Assembly: GCA_021613335.1 (NCBI GenBank)
Contig: JAJTWR010000275.1
Location: 562,501-626,500 of the forward strand
Source: Whitmania pigra
Lineage: Eukaryota; Annelida; Clitellata; Hirudinida; Haemopidae
Direction: 5' to 3'
Length of the DNA: 64,000 nt
The notes beneath the pieces are model-generated. The model had not been told where the DNA came from and did not search any database. It worked only from the letters and a program-made list of their open reading frames with translations. The position numbers and the translations under genes were made by a program. The stretch's first letter is position 1, and every line of letters begins with the position of its first letter. Shown here piece after piece: positions 16,004 to 28,126 of the stretch.

Positions 16004-17899
16004 ATGGCCGCTGCCGGTGGAACATCTGCTCTGAGATCGTGGAATCCTACTTACAACTATTCGGATCGTGAGAGGTGAGGCGAAGTAATTTATTTGCTGG
16101 AAGATAAATTATCGGATGGTAAATCTTAATTTTATAGTCATGCGAACGTTTATAGCATTTCTTAGCGATTTCGTAACCATAAGTCTTTGTTCAGAGTCTA
16201 CTATCGCATATTCTTTAATTTATATTTTAAAGACATTTTTAATTAATTATTCTTGGTTAAATGGAATTTGATACTAATTAGAATGGTTAGATAATCTCTA
16301 TTTATGGTCAACCTTTACCTGACATTTCATAGCTAAATAATCTTTCGTCCAGAGTCTTGTTAATTTTATTCATTAATTTAGATGGCTTTGAAGCCACGAA
16401 TGTTGCATTGAAGTTGTTTGTTGTTTTCATTCGCATTGCTAACTGATTTATTTCCAACAATCAGATGGATTTGCATCTATCCGAGCTACATAAATGCCAA
16501 AAAGACAGAGTCTGAAGGTAGAAGAATTGCAAAAACGAAGGTAAGGAAAAGTCAAATAAATCCTCTTTGTGAAGTAAAAATAAGTTAATTTAAGTTGCAC
16601 TTATCTGCAATTGTTTGTTGCAAATCTGATTCTTACTTGTTGTATCAATTATTTTATTTACTTGATTAAAGTCTGTTGCATAACTAGGATAATTTGGACC
16701 TTGTTTTTATCAAGAGAATATTTTCCAATTGACCTACATCTTCAAACATTCAAATTCCTTAAGGCAGCACATCGCTTTACGATTTTGAATCTGCATTTTG
16801 AGCCAATAGCATTATTGAATATTTTTGATTGTGGAATACGGTTTATTTTTTTTTAACTTTCCAGGCTGTGGACAACCCGACCTTATCCGAGATCAGGGAT
16901 GTGCTGACTGCAGCAGGAATCCCCATCGCGGTCGAGGTTTGTTCGGATTTTGCGATTCGAATTAATTAATTTCAATTAATTCGTCTCCTTAAAGTTTCGT
17001 GTTGGCCTATTTGAGCGAGATTTATGTTCTGATTAATTGCTTATTGTATGCTTCATGATTATGCATTCTGCGTTCGTTTGTGTATTACGTGCATAATCAA
17101 TTACGAATTAACCTAATTGAGTGCTTAAAACAATAATAATAATAATAAATATATCATTATTAACACTTTGCATTGACACCTGTTGTTCTGACCTTCTCAA
17201 AACATAGGAAGCCCGATTGTAGCGATAATGGTGATGATGCTGATCTTTGTGATGATGGTAATGATCTTAGTGATGATAGTAATGATATTAGTGATTATGG
17301 TAATGATATCTGATGACTTCTCTTGACCTTTAACAGCAGGAGAAATGTTACCCGAGAGAGAGGGACAGAAACTTTCAGGGTCGTGTCAGAGTTCAACTCA
17401 AGGACAAAGAGAGTGCCACGATCAATGAGCAGTTCAAGAAAAGTTTGTTTCACTGTCGTTGTTGATGATTATTATCGCTGTTGTTGTTGTTGATGATAAT
17501 TGTTACCGCTGTTGTTGTTGTTATTATTGTTGTTGAAAACATTTGCTTAGCAAGGCTTTTTGGAGAGATATTGTTCACTTGAAAATTCAAATCGTTGTAG
17601 TGAAAGCAGTAACTGGTCTTCGATCGTCTTCGAAACAATTGGTCGTTATAAATAGATTGTTAATTGTTAATCGATCATTGATCTGTCATAAATTACACTG
17701 CCTCAAGTGCCGGCGTTTCTTGCGAGTTTACAATCGTTTTTTTCTTTCCCCAGAGGACGACATTTTGGAATACGTCTGCCAGATGATTCCGAAGCTGAAG
17801 ACCAGGAGCCAATCGCAATCGAGCGGCCATCAGCAGTCGTCCAATCAGCCGGCCGCATCCTCGGCTGGCTCGAAGAAGAGCAAAGGAAAGAAAAAATGA
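16004..17899 (+). CDS. SRP19: Signal recognition particle 19 kDa protein, 5 exons, 156 aa
   Basis: Binds SRP RNA helices 6 and 8 and helps SRP54 join the particle for ER targeting. Exons 16004-16074, 16465-16540, 16865-16936, 17337-17442, 17754-17899 join in phase to 156 codons (human is 144). Landmarks in order: RWICIYPSYINAKKT near the N-terminus, EGRRIAKTKAVDNPTLSEI, GRVRVQLKDK, and MIPKLKTRSQSQSSG before a lysine-rich end (SKKSKGKKK). The basic tail is typical of SRP19. The start ATG follows an A-rich AACAAGA context and encodes an Ala/Gly-rich leader. AATAAATG at about 18010 may be the poly(A) signal. No paralogue confusion is expected for this family. Confidence 0.95.
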
Positions 17900-20514
17900 A
17901 TGTCATGACTGAAGTCATTATTATTATTATTAATATTATTATTATTACTTTACTAGAGAGAGTTAATGTCATTATTTTATTGTTGATATTGAATGTTAAA
18001 ATTATTCTCAATAAATGTCCTATTATTATTATTACAATTATTCTAATTGAGACTTAGAAATTGCTATTTCCGAATATATCGGTTTATCGACACCTGTTGA
18101 AACCGAGTGAGTCATAAGCTGGTGGCCCCTGCACCAAAATATGCTTGTCTCGTTTCACCATGACAACACTGCTCGCGTCATCGTCTCGTTTATATAGCGC
18201 TGACATTTGTTCCTTTGTTTTTTTTTTCTCCGGCGTACGTGTGCACGTGTAGAATGGGTACATGTTAATCGAAGATACGAAAACATTATCGGCTTCTCGA
18301 CCCAACCCAACAAGGCGTTCGTCCGTCCGTTGAATTAGGAATGAAACGAGATGACTTTTCAAAAAAAAAACATTTTTAAGAATTAATTTCTTTTCTTTTT
18401 TTTAGAAATTAAAATATGAAACCAGGTAAAGGCGCGACAAAAAAAGATAGACGAACTCGCCGTACAACCTTTATTATTAGTTCTTATTCTTTATTATATA
18501 TTATTTATATTATATATTATTTATTTTATATATTATTTATATTTTATATTATTTTATATATTATATTTTCTTTATTATTAGATTCTTATTCACCTGTGCC
18601 TCCTTTGTTCAGACTCCAGACAATGACGCTGTCGGCTGAACGTCGAAGCAGGTGAATGGGAGTTGTCTCGAGGTTCAAAGGGGCTGTGACGATAGCTCAC
18701 CATTTACAAAACCTTGTATAATTCAGACAGGAAAGGATAATATAATAAGGCGTGCACTCTTGAATATTAACCGGCCCTTGTATGCACTATATATCTTCAG
18801 CGTAGCTGCTAATAGGCTAATATGATAGATAAGAGATTTATTATTTATCTACGCGGGGTGCATACAGATGGCGTGTTTGATTATCATTACCATCATCATC
18901 ATCATGACCTAGCTTGCAGACATAATCATCATCATGACCAACCAGGCTCGTTGAATCGCATTTTACAGATATTCTTAGTTTCTGAACGAAACCTGAAGTT
19001 TTTAAAATGAACAGAATAATTAATTAATAATAAATAATAATTAACTAATAATAGTCAGTGTGACGTCAGTAGTGATTTCGGTTCGCCGTGAAGTCTTGTT
19101 GCTTTAATAAATTCAGTAATAATTAATATTGTCATTATTAATTGTATAATATAATAATTATATATTTATTATTTTATTGATTAATTAATTAGTTGTATAA
19201 TATAATAATTAATATTATTGATATTATTTTTATCTAAACGTATTTTAATTTCATATTCTATTAATTGTACTATTAATAACTGCAACGCAACGCTTGAAAC
19301 TATTTGTAAGATATTACATCCGCTATTTTTATTATTATTTTTATTATTGTTATTATCATTGTTATTATTACTATATTGTTATTAGTATTATTATTATGTT
19401 ATTATTATTATTATTATTGCCAATAATTACATTGATGATGATGATGATAATGATGTCGCATTTGATTACATAATTACAATTACAGCTAGGGCAGCAAGAA
19501 CTTGCTAAGCAACAATAATCATGTGACTTGACGTCATCATGAGTCACTAACCATTTCTAGGTATGGTCAGATTTAGTTGTTTTGCAATAATAATGATAAT
19601 GATAATAATATAAATAATAATAATATTAATAATAATAGTATAATAACAATAACAAAAAAAATAATAATAACAACAACAATAATAATAATAAAAATAATAA
19701 TAATAATAACAATAACAATAATAGTAGTAATAATAATATCCTCGTTTGTCTCCTAGATGAAATACATTCTAAAGAGGTCTCTCAGCATCTCGATTGCATT
19801 TCAAACCGCATCTCAGACAACCGCATCTCATCTCGGATGGACTCTCGGTCATGTGACTGGCAAAGCCAACTAGCCCACTGTTTGCAACGTTTGGTACCCT
19901 AGGAACTGGAGGCTTAACGACCCCCAAGCCTGACGCAGAAAATTGGAAAATGGAAATTGAAAAAAATTAGAAGTGACGAAATTTGCGCCTCTCGAGTTAG
20001 CTTTTAGCCGTACGTAATTCTTGCAAATAGTTGATTATCTAAATACTAATTAAGTTACTGTTAGTTAATCAGTTACTAATATTAATTACTAATCATTCTA
20101 ATAATCCTAACTAATTTTGAGTAATCAGAATGGAATGCGTCGATCAATCAAATGGCTTCGTTTGATGGATCACCTGACTTTTTTTGAAAGTTTTTTGAAG
20201 CTTTGCCAAAGTAGAAGTGAAAAGGCAGACAGGCAGGCAGACAAACAGCAGGCAAAACAACAATACAACAACATAAGGCATTCGTAACACGTTCAGCAAC
20301 AGCCTCTCGTACATTCTCGTACATTTGATGACTGGCATTTCACTCGTGATCCACGATGGAATCCAGGACGAAAGTGGGTTTGATTCGAGTCCAAATTCCG
20401 ACTCTGTTTTTTTGTCTCTCAAAAAAATTTAATTTAAAAAAATGAAAAAAAAAAGAGCAATGCATCTTGAAAGGCGTGTGCTCCTCCTATCATTATGCAT
20501 TACGATTATTATTG

Positions 20515-20545
<31 letters not shown>

Positions 20546-21340
20546 CATCATCATTATCATTATTATTATTACTATTATTATTATCATTATTGAAAGAGAA
20601 TTATTCGAAAATAATAATAATAAAATCACTGAAAAGGTACGTCTCACCAAACTTGGCCCCCAAAAAATGGTGAAACAATCTGATGATTAATTACAACCAT
20701 CTTTCCATTCTGATCAGCAGCGCGAAAAATGTTTTCAAATGCACTCGAATTGCACCTGTCTTTAAAAATAATTTTTTTTTTTTTAATCTAGAAGCAATAA
20801 ATATCTGGACTACTAATAATAATAATCCTCCTTGAATGATACATCAGTTCGAGAGTCCATTTTTAGCTGACGAATAAATTAATGCAGCAATTACCAAAGG
20901 GGAGAATTAACAGTTAAACTTTTCCATCTCTTCCCATTTTCATTCCAGATAAGTGAGTGGCTCACCTGTGCTTCACTAATTTTCACGTCCTTTGCATGAC
21001 TTGATGACGATCACGTACACTGCGTGCGTGCATTCCTGGTGGGCGGATGTGAGCATGTTTATAAGTTGGAATGGGCTGTCTTCTCTAGCATAACAAGTGA
21101 GTTTGCTGTATCGCGCTATCGACTGTAAACTGTACAGATTAGACCGGTGTTATTAGCGGTAACAGCTTTTGCCATTTTGTGTCGGAGAATTGATTGACGA
21201 GAACAAGCGAACTAGCTATGTAAAGCGAACGCTGTAATAATCAGCCCGAGCCTACAAGTTGTTAACTAGTCAGTTTTTGTTTTTTTTTTTTTTTGAATTA
21301 TTCACAGAAGTTGTAAAAGTATTTATTACCTCGTTGAAAT
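17900..21340. other. AT-rich intergenic region with microsatellites; no gene recognised
   Basis: Holds the SRP19 3' region, ATT and ATA runs (about 19320-19440, 19590-19740, 20510-20600), and several short frames without recognisable motifs. A TTTATAAGTTGG element at about 21057 lies some 280 bp upstream of the next gene and could be a TATA-type promoter. Confidence 0.5.
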
Positions 21341-22493
21341 ATGAATTGCTCGCTTCGTAATGGAGTTTGGCTGCTCGTCCTGCAAATTGTTCTCATTTCT
21401 CCTGGATTTGTTCAAACTGTCTTCGGAGATTACGTAATCAGAGAGTCTAACGACTGGCTAGCAGATGAACTAAACTTGCCAAACGATCCCTCATTACCGT
21501 CGACGGTCGTAATTAACGCCGACAATTTCAAATCTTCAATTAACAACAACGCCTCCATCTCTCTCCAGACAGCAGAAGTAAATACGAGCGCCATTTATAG
21601 ACCTGCAGCACCTCGCAAGCCAGTGACGGCTGTACTTCTTGCCGAAAACGTCACGGACAAAACGAGAATACTAACCGGGGACATTAGTGGCACGATTAGC
21701 GACTTCGGCGTCGACTACGATGCTAAAAATTACCGAAAATCGTCTGCCCTGTTGCCGCCAAATGATAATAAGAAGAAAAGATATAATTCAACGCAACAAA
21801 GAAGCAGAACATTCTCACGGTTTGTAAGTTCTGCGCATCGACGCAGCACTATAGAGCAGACGATAACTTCTGTAAATCCTGCCAATTCGTTTAAAGTGCC
21901 TTCACAATCCGTTAGGAATACGAAGCCAGCCTTTTGGGATTATGGGAGCAACGGTAGGAATCAAAATTCTAAAAGTCTCTTTTTCAACAAAAATAAATAA
22001 ATTTTATATATTATAAATATTAGTATTAAATATGCATTTACCTTTAAATCAGACATAACCAACTAGTCATTGTTGATAATTAAAGATAATAATTGCTTCC
22101 TATAGTAAATAATAATAATAATATTAGTATTACCACTTTAATACTGCCAATACTAATAATAATATAATTAAAAAAAGCTAATACCAGCAATAAGCACCAA
22201 TAGTAATAATGCCAAGGCCGACGAAATTTTTCCCCTCAGACAACGTCCAACCCGCGGACTACGACTACCAGGCCGTGCTGAAGGACCTGCCCGACCACGG
22301 TTGCTACGGGTTCCTCAGGCTCAGGAGGAACTGCCGGAGCAGTTACTACGGCAACCTGGGTCTCGTCGGAGCCTTGGTCTTGGGCTTCTCGTTCATTCTG
22401 GTTCTGCTGCTCTGCGCCTGCAAGGGTTGTAGGTGCGTGCAGGTTCTGATGAAACGGCGATCGAGGTACGTGCCGGTCTCCGCGAAGGACTGA
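21341..22493 (+). CDS. Unrecognised type I single-pass membrane protein, 2 exons, 288 aa
   Basis: I do not recognise the family. Exons 21341-21953 and 22240-22493 join in phase (GT at 21954, AG at 22238-22239). Residues 1-30 form a signal peptide (NGVWLLVLQIVLISPGFVQT, then VFGD). The luminal or extracellular part of about 190 residues is low in Cys, rich in Ser/Asn/Arg, and has N-glycosylation sequons (NNAS, NVTD, YNST). The short second exon encodes an acidic PADYDYQ stretch, a Cys-containing patch (HGCYGFLRLRRNC), a transmembrane helix (GLVGALVLGFSFILVLLL), a Cys cluster CACKGCRC next to the membrane (possible palmitoylation), and a basic tail ending VPVSAKD. The second exon is far more GC-rich than the first and than the surrounding DNA. 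Without splicing the first frame stops at 21998 as a secreted 219-aa form. Confidence 0.7.
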
Positions 22494-22983
22494 CGAGAAC
22501 CGGTCGAAATGCCGTTGTCGTTATTTTTGTTTTTTTTTTAGGTATTTCCAGTATTCGTTCTCTTCGGCGAGGTAGCAGTAAATTTTGTTCCGTTTGCGTC
22601 GAAACCGAGGATTTTGCATTTCTTTTCCTCTCTTCGAATTTCCGTCTCGATCGGCTTGCGCGGTTTTTTTGCGAACTCAAGTGCCCTCGAGCTCTGTGCC
22701 GCGCTTCTTTATCTTTTCATTGCTATCTCCAGTGGGTCGTAGTGGACATTTTTATCTACGTTTATTTTTCATTTCAAATTATTGGGAAACAAACAAAAAT
22801 AAATCCGAAAATTAATTAATTAAATAATTACGTTCTCAATGAAAACATTTGAGCAACGGACAATTTTGGAGAGGTGAATATTTGAAAATCAATACGTCTC
22901 CATCCCCGCATTGCTAAACACGTGCGGTCGAGAGCTCAAGATTTTCCTAATCGTGCAGTTTGCAGTACAAAGAATCGAGCTAG

Positions 22984-25079
22984 TCATAAAATTTTGTGCA
23001 AGTCAAAATCGTTCTCGAGACGGTCTTTCTTGCAGACGAGTGCGAGCGGGCAGGTCCCCCGTGTTTTGAGGGGTCGAGGTTCTTCGGTCAGGAGCGGTCG
23101 AACCTCCCTTCTGATTCTTCGGAGGCATTTCAGAGGTGGCCAGGAACACTGGTGCAAAGGAAGGAATGAAGGAATATAAATAAACATCAAAAACATGTTT
23201 CAATTGCTCGTTTTCAATTGGCATTCAATTCAACAAAAATGTAATTATAGCAGTATAATTAAAAAATGTAATTATGACAGTATAATTAAATCGTATAACG
23301 AGAAGGTGCTGCGTAACGAAACTTTAACGGATCTTCTAAGAATTCGATAGAAAAATCCGCACCTCGACTCTTTCGCATTTTTACTTTCAAGTACAAAGAA
23401 GTTCTGCTAATGATTTCACAGAAGGCCTCATTAAATGGCCGACGTTGCTCCGAACAATGACGGCTCGACTTCGCACGTCTAACGAGATCCTCGAGTTTTG
23501 TTGCGCTCCTATCTTCTACACCGACGACTTAAAACGTCTACGACATCGCGTTTCTAACGTTGCTTTTTGTTTTCGATCTCGTTTTGTCCGAACTCGCGTC
23601 CTTGCCCGACGACGACGAGTCTCGACGAAGGCGACCGTTTCTTAACAAAGGCGACTTCGACGACGTCCGATCGTAAATCGTCGAAGACGGCGTTCTGCTA
23701 CTTTTCACACGCATCAAAATCATTCTCGACCAAAAAAAAAGAGAGAGAGGATTACCTCGAAGAGAGGCACGATTCCGGTGATTCCGTTCTTTTCCGAGCA
23801 GTTTTGCAGGAGCAGGCAGATGTAGTGGATAACCTGGTGCTGGTTCGAGATAACAAAAAATGCAGCCAACAATGAGTACTACGATTAACGGAGGATAAAT
23901 TTATGAGTAATAACTAAGTAGGAATTAATTATTCATCATTAAAAAACTTAATACTAATAGTGATTAGAAAAAATTTATCAGTAATAAATAAATAAATAAG
24001 AATAAGTTATTATCGTTAGCAAATTTAATACTCTCGTATTTCACGAGCATTCTTATATCTCTAGCAATTCACGACGTCGTTAAATGTTTTCGAGTGTCGA
24101 ACAAATTAGATGATCGTTAACGCAGAAGCGATTATACAATCGTTCGACATTTAAACGACGAAGCTAAAAATAAACCATGGAAATTCCTTCGTTGATGGCG
24201 ATGTCGTGGATCTCCGACGCGTCGTAGAACATGGAGTGCGTCCTGCCCGACATGAACTTTTTTCTCAGCTGAACACCCACGGAAGCTACGACTAAGAGCG
24301 ATTCTGGAAAATCGGGGGCATTTGAGTTAAACGATATGACTTGATAAGCATAATAATTAAGTATAATAATAAGTATACTAATTAAGTATAATAATAAATA
24401 TTAATTAAGCATAATAAATATCCTAATTAAGTATAATAATAATTATACTAATTAAGTATGCACTAGATGATCATCACAGAGTCAGCTAGGTTATTGCTTT
24501 GCCATTAAATAAAATGTGTGCATTATACATCAATAAAACAAATTAAAATCATTTTGTTCGAATAAATGTGCAGATACAAAACATTTCATTCCAGTATGTG
24601 AATATTAGTTCCTGTCTCACCTTGTTGGACTTTGAAATACATTTTGATTAGAAGAACGACGAAGAATAATACTATGAGAAACAACATCAATTTGACGTCC
24701 TGAAATTGCATATTTGAGTGATTTTAAAATAAAGAACCTCATAAAAAATGGCTAAACTTTCATATTAAGGGATGTGGAACGTCATATTATATAACATATA
24801 TAATAAAGATCAATTTGATAAGTGTTTTTTTTTTTAGAAAGATCATCTTTCAAAGATGTCATAAATTGAGTACAAACTCACTTGAAGATGTAACTTGAAA
24901 AAAAACCCAATTGAATTGATCAGGACAGTTGACAGTAGCCATCGCCTAAAACTAAATCTTGGAGACTCGATTATAATCTCTTTGCAATTTTTATCTTCGT
25001 GACAAATTACATTCATTTTTATCCTGTGGCCTTTTATTGACTCTGCTTCTAATGAATATGGCTCGATTTCCCCTTCCAT
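22984..25079 (-). CDS. PIGH: PIG-H, GPI-GlcNAc transferase subunit H, 5 exons, 217 aa
   Basis: Subunit of the ER enzyme that transfers GlcNAc to phosphatidylinositol, the first step of GPI anchor synthesis. Exons 24882-25079, 24621-24699, 24176-24303, 23756-23839, 22984-23148 join in phase. The order of landmarks matches the family: ESPRFSFRRWL before the first hydrophobic segment, a second hydrophobic hairpin arm (LMLFLIVLFFVVLLI), then the conserved PIG-H domain ESLLVVASVGVQL, IHDIAINEGISM, VIHYICLLLQ and GIVPLFE. The last exon carries PPLKCLRRIRREVRPLL, aligning with the PRLDCLIEIYRS end of the human protein as I recall it, then a 35-residue extension not found in human PIG-H (188 aa). The last-exon assignment is the least certain. 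The start ATG lies only 30 bp from an opposite-strand ATG at 25110. Confidence 0.85.
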
Positions 25080-25210
25080 ATTGAGTCTAAACGCATCTCA
25101 GCTGAACTTATGATTTTGGAGGGCAAGGTAAGTATGTCGGAATTGTAAAAAAAATTGTAAAAAAAATCGTGGTTTTAATTTTGTTACAGAAACCAATGAA
25201 CCCGGATTTC

Positions 25211-25740
25211 GACTGGAGTAATCGCAGTTTAATATCTATACAGACATTCCTTAGTAAACAAAGATAAACCACGCCCCCCTATTATAACAATAAATTATGT
25301 ATATGTTGAAATAAAACAAAACAAATTATTTCAACACAAAACGTTGTTTAATTATTAAAAAATTAGTGAAAATTTATAATATATATGTATTTAGAATATC
25401 TGTGTCACTTAAGATAGTTACACATAATGAATGTCGCTTTTGTTAAACATTCAAAATGCTATTCCAAAATTAAATTTAATATACTTTTAACCGTATATAT
25501 ATAAATATTTTAATTTGACAAAATTGTTTCAAGTTATAAATATATTTTATATGCTCCCAATATCAATATGTACTCGGAGAGCTATAAAGGGATTTTTAAC
25601 CGGGCTAATTAATGAACATTAACAAAAGACAAATAACACACAAAAACAGGTTATTTAAACTACACATATAAATGATGCAAGTGTTGAAATAATATTGAGC
25701 GTCTATAGCCCATCAATATCCATATTGAGAGCTAAAAATA
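25211..25740 (+). repeat. Left terminal inverted repeat
   Basis: About 0.5 kb, inverted match to 30600-31129, with small length differences in TA runs. It ends with the outermost satellite half-unit (GCGTCTATAGCCCATCAATA), whose mirror is at the outer edge of the right arm. Confidence 0.85.
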
Positions 25741-27615
25741 GATTCTGAATATCAAGACTCTTTAAGCCATATAGATAATGAGGCTAGCTTGTCAAGCGTT
25801 GAACCAATATTATAATGAGTGCCTCTTTCCTATAGCCCACCAATATCCATATTGAGAGCTAAAAATAGATTCTGAATATCAAGACTCTTTACGCTATACA
25901 AATAATGAGGCTAGTGTAATATTAATATTATAATGAGCATCCCTTTTCCCTAGCCCACCAATATCTATATTGAGAGCTAAAAATAGATTCTGAATATCAA
26001 GACTCTTTACGCTATACAAATAATGAGGCTAGTGTAATATTAATATTATAATGAGCATCCCTTTTCCCTAGCCCACCAATATCTATATTGAGAGCTAAAA
26101 ATAGATTCTGAATATCAAGACTCTTTACGCTATACAAATAATGAGGCTAGTGTAATATTAATATTATAATGAGCATCCCTTTTCCCTAGCCCACCAATAT
26201 CCATATTGAGAGCTAAAAATAGATTCTGAATATCAAGACTCTTTACGTTATACAAATAATGAGGCTAGTGTAATATTAATATTATAATGAGCATCCCTTT
26301 TCCCTAGCCCACCAATATCTATATTGAGAGCTAAAAATAGATTCTGAATATCAAGACTCTTTACGTTATACAAATAATGAGGCTAGTGTAATATTAATAT
26401 TATAATGAGCATCCCTTTTCCCTAGCCCACCAATATCTATATTGAGAGCTAAAAATAGATTCTGAATATCAAGACTCTTTAAGCCATATAGATAATGAGG
26501 CTAGCTTGTCAAGCGTTGAACCAATATTATAATGAGTGCCTCTTTTCTATAGCCCACCAATATCCATATTGAGAGCTAAAAATAGATTCTGAATATCAAG
26601 ACTCTTTAAGCCATATAGATAATGAGGCTAGCTTGTCAAGCGTTGAACCAATATTATAATGAGTGCCTCTTTCCTATAGCCCACCAATATCCATATTGAG
26701 AGCTAAAAATAGATTCTGAATATCAAGACTCTTTACGCTATACAAATAATGAGGCTAGTGTAAATTAATATTATAATGAGCATCCCTTTACCCTAGCCCA
26801 CCAATATCTATGTTGAGAGCTAAAAATAGATTCTGAATATCAAGACTCTTTACGCTATACAAATAATGAGGCTAGTGTAATATTAATATTATAATGAGCA
26901 TCCCTTTTCCCTAGCCCACCAATATCCATATTGAGAGCTAAAAATAGATTCTGAATATCAAGACTCTTTACGCTATACAAATAATGAGGCTAGTGTAATA
27001 TTAATATTATAATGAGCATCCCTTTTCCCTAGCCCACCAATATCCATATTGAGAGCTAAAAATAGATTCTGAATATCAAGACTCTTTACGTTATACAAAT
27101 AATGAGGCTAGTGTAATATTAATATTATAATGAGCATCCCTTTTCCCTAGCCCACCAATATCTATATTGAGAGCTAAAAATAGATTCTGAATATCAAGAC
27201 TCTTTAAGCCATATAGATAATGAGGCTAGCTTGTCAAGCGTTGAACCAATATTATAATGAGTGCCTCTTTTCTATAGCCCACCAATATCCATATTGAGAG
27301 CTAAAAATAGATTCTGAATATCAAGACTCTTTAAGCCATATAGATAATGAGGCTAGCTTGTCAAGCGTTGAACCAATATTATAATGAGTGCCTCTTTCCT
27401 ATAGCCCACCAATATCCATATTGAGAGCTAAAAATAGATTCTGAATATCAAGACTCTTTACGCTATACAAATAATGAGGCTAGTGTAATATTAATATTAT
27501 AATGAGCATCCCTTTACCCTAGCCCACCAATATCTATGTTGAGAGCTAAAAATAGATTCTGAATATCAAGACTCTTTACGCTATACAGATAATGAGGCTA
27601 GCTTGAACCAATATT
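25690..27615 (+). repeat. Satellite array, 16 units of 118 or 127 bp, with higher-order period about 725 bp
   Basis: Each unit contains GAGAGCTAAAAATAGATTCT and GAATATCAAGACTCTTTA. Anchors lie at about 25726, 25853, 25971, 26089, 26207, 26325, 26443, 26570, 26697, 26814, 26932, 27050, 27168, 27295, 27422 and 27540. Two subtypes alternate: 127-bp units carry GCTAGCTTGTCAAGCGTTGA; 118-bp units carry GCTAGTGTAATATTAATATT. The order A-A-B-B-B-B recurs, and rare variants (CCCTTTACCCTAGC with CTATGTTGAG; TCTTTTCTATAGCC) reappear 725 bp apart, showing duplication of a six-unit block. Confidence 0.93.
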
Positions 27616-28035
27616 GTAAGTCTATTTATTTCTGAAGAAATTTAATTTATCTTTCTCACAATACTAATCTATTTGTCATCAGACACTTATTTTTCAAGTT
27701 ATTTGCGCTTAACAGCTTTGATTCAAATTCGTATTGTTTTTATGCTACAAACTTGACAGCAGGGTTGTGTTGTTACTATACTAATCATTTTGACAGGAAT
27801 TATATCCCTTGGGCTACAACGTATATTTTTTTGTTTCTTGTTCAGAATTTTTAAATAAACGAATTCAAACAACTAAAAACAATACAAAAATCTTCGGTGA
27901 ATCAACAAAAGACAAATAAAAATTACATTATTGGTTACAAATTTTAATGAACTGCAACAATTGGATTCTTGAAACAAAAATAATTGCTTATTCATTGAAG
28001 TAAGTTCTTAGGAAATGTTTGGGTTGGCAAAAAAT

Positions 28036-28126
28036 GCCGTCGTCCGTAAAATAGCGGACGTTTGCGGAGGAAGGCGATGGGAGACAAAATCTGCAATTTT
28101 TACGGACGTCTTTTATAGACGCCTCC
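28036..28126. mobile_element. Small palindromic MITE-like element, degenerate copy
   Basis: The left edge GCCGTCGTCCGTAAAATAGC and the right edge TACGGACGTCTTTTATAGAC with GCCTCC are near-inverse. It resembles the element at 29945-30057. It lies inside the core of the foldback element. Confidence 0.5.

Noticed and set aside
22922..23196. Plus-strand frame rich in Arg/Ser over the last PIGH exon
   Set aside because: Antisense shadow; the minus-strand exon continues PIG-H in phase and keeps a family motif.
23538..23740. Alternative last PIGH exon beginning at about 23700 (minus)
   Set aside because: It can be joined but shows no similarity to the PIG-H end, whereas 22984-23148 has the PPLKCLRRI stretch in phase.
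25690..27615. CRISPR array
   Set aside because: Regular spacing only: units are contiguous tandem copies without unique spacers, and the genome is eukaryotic.
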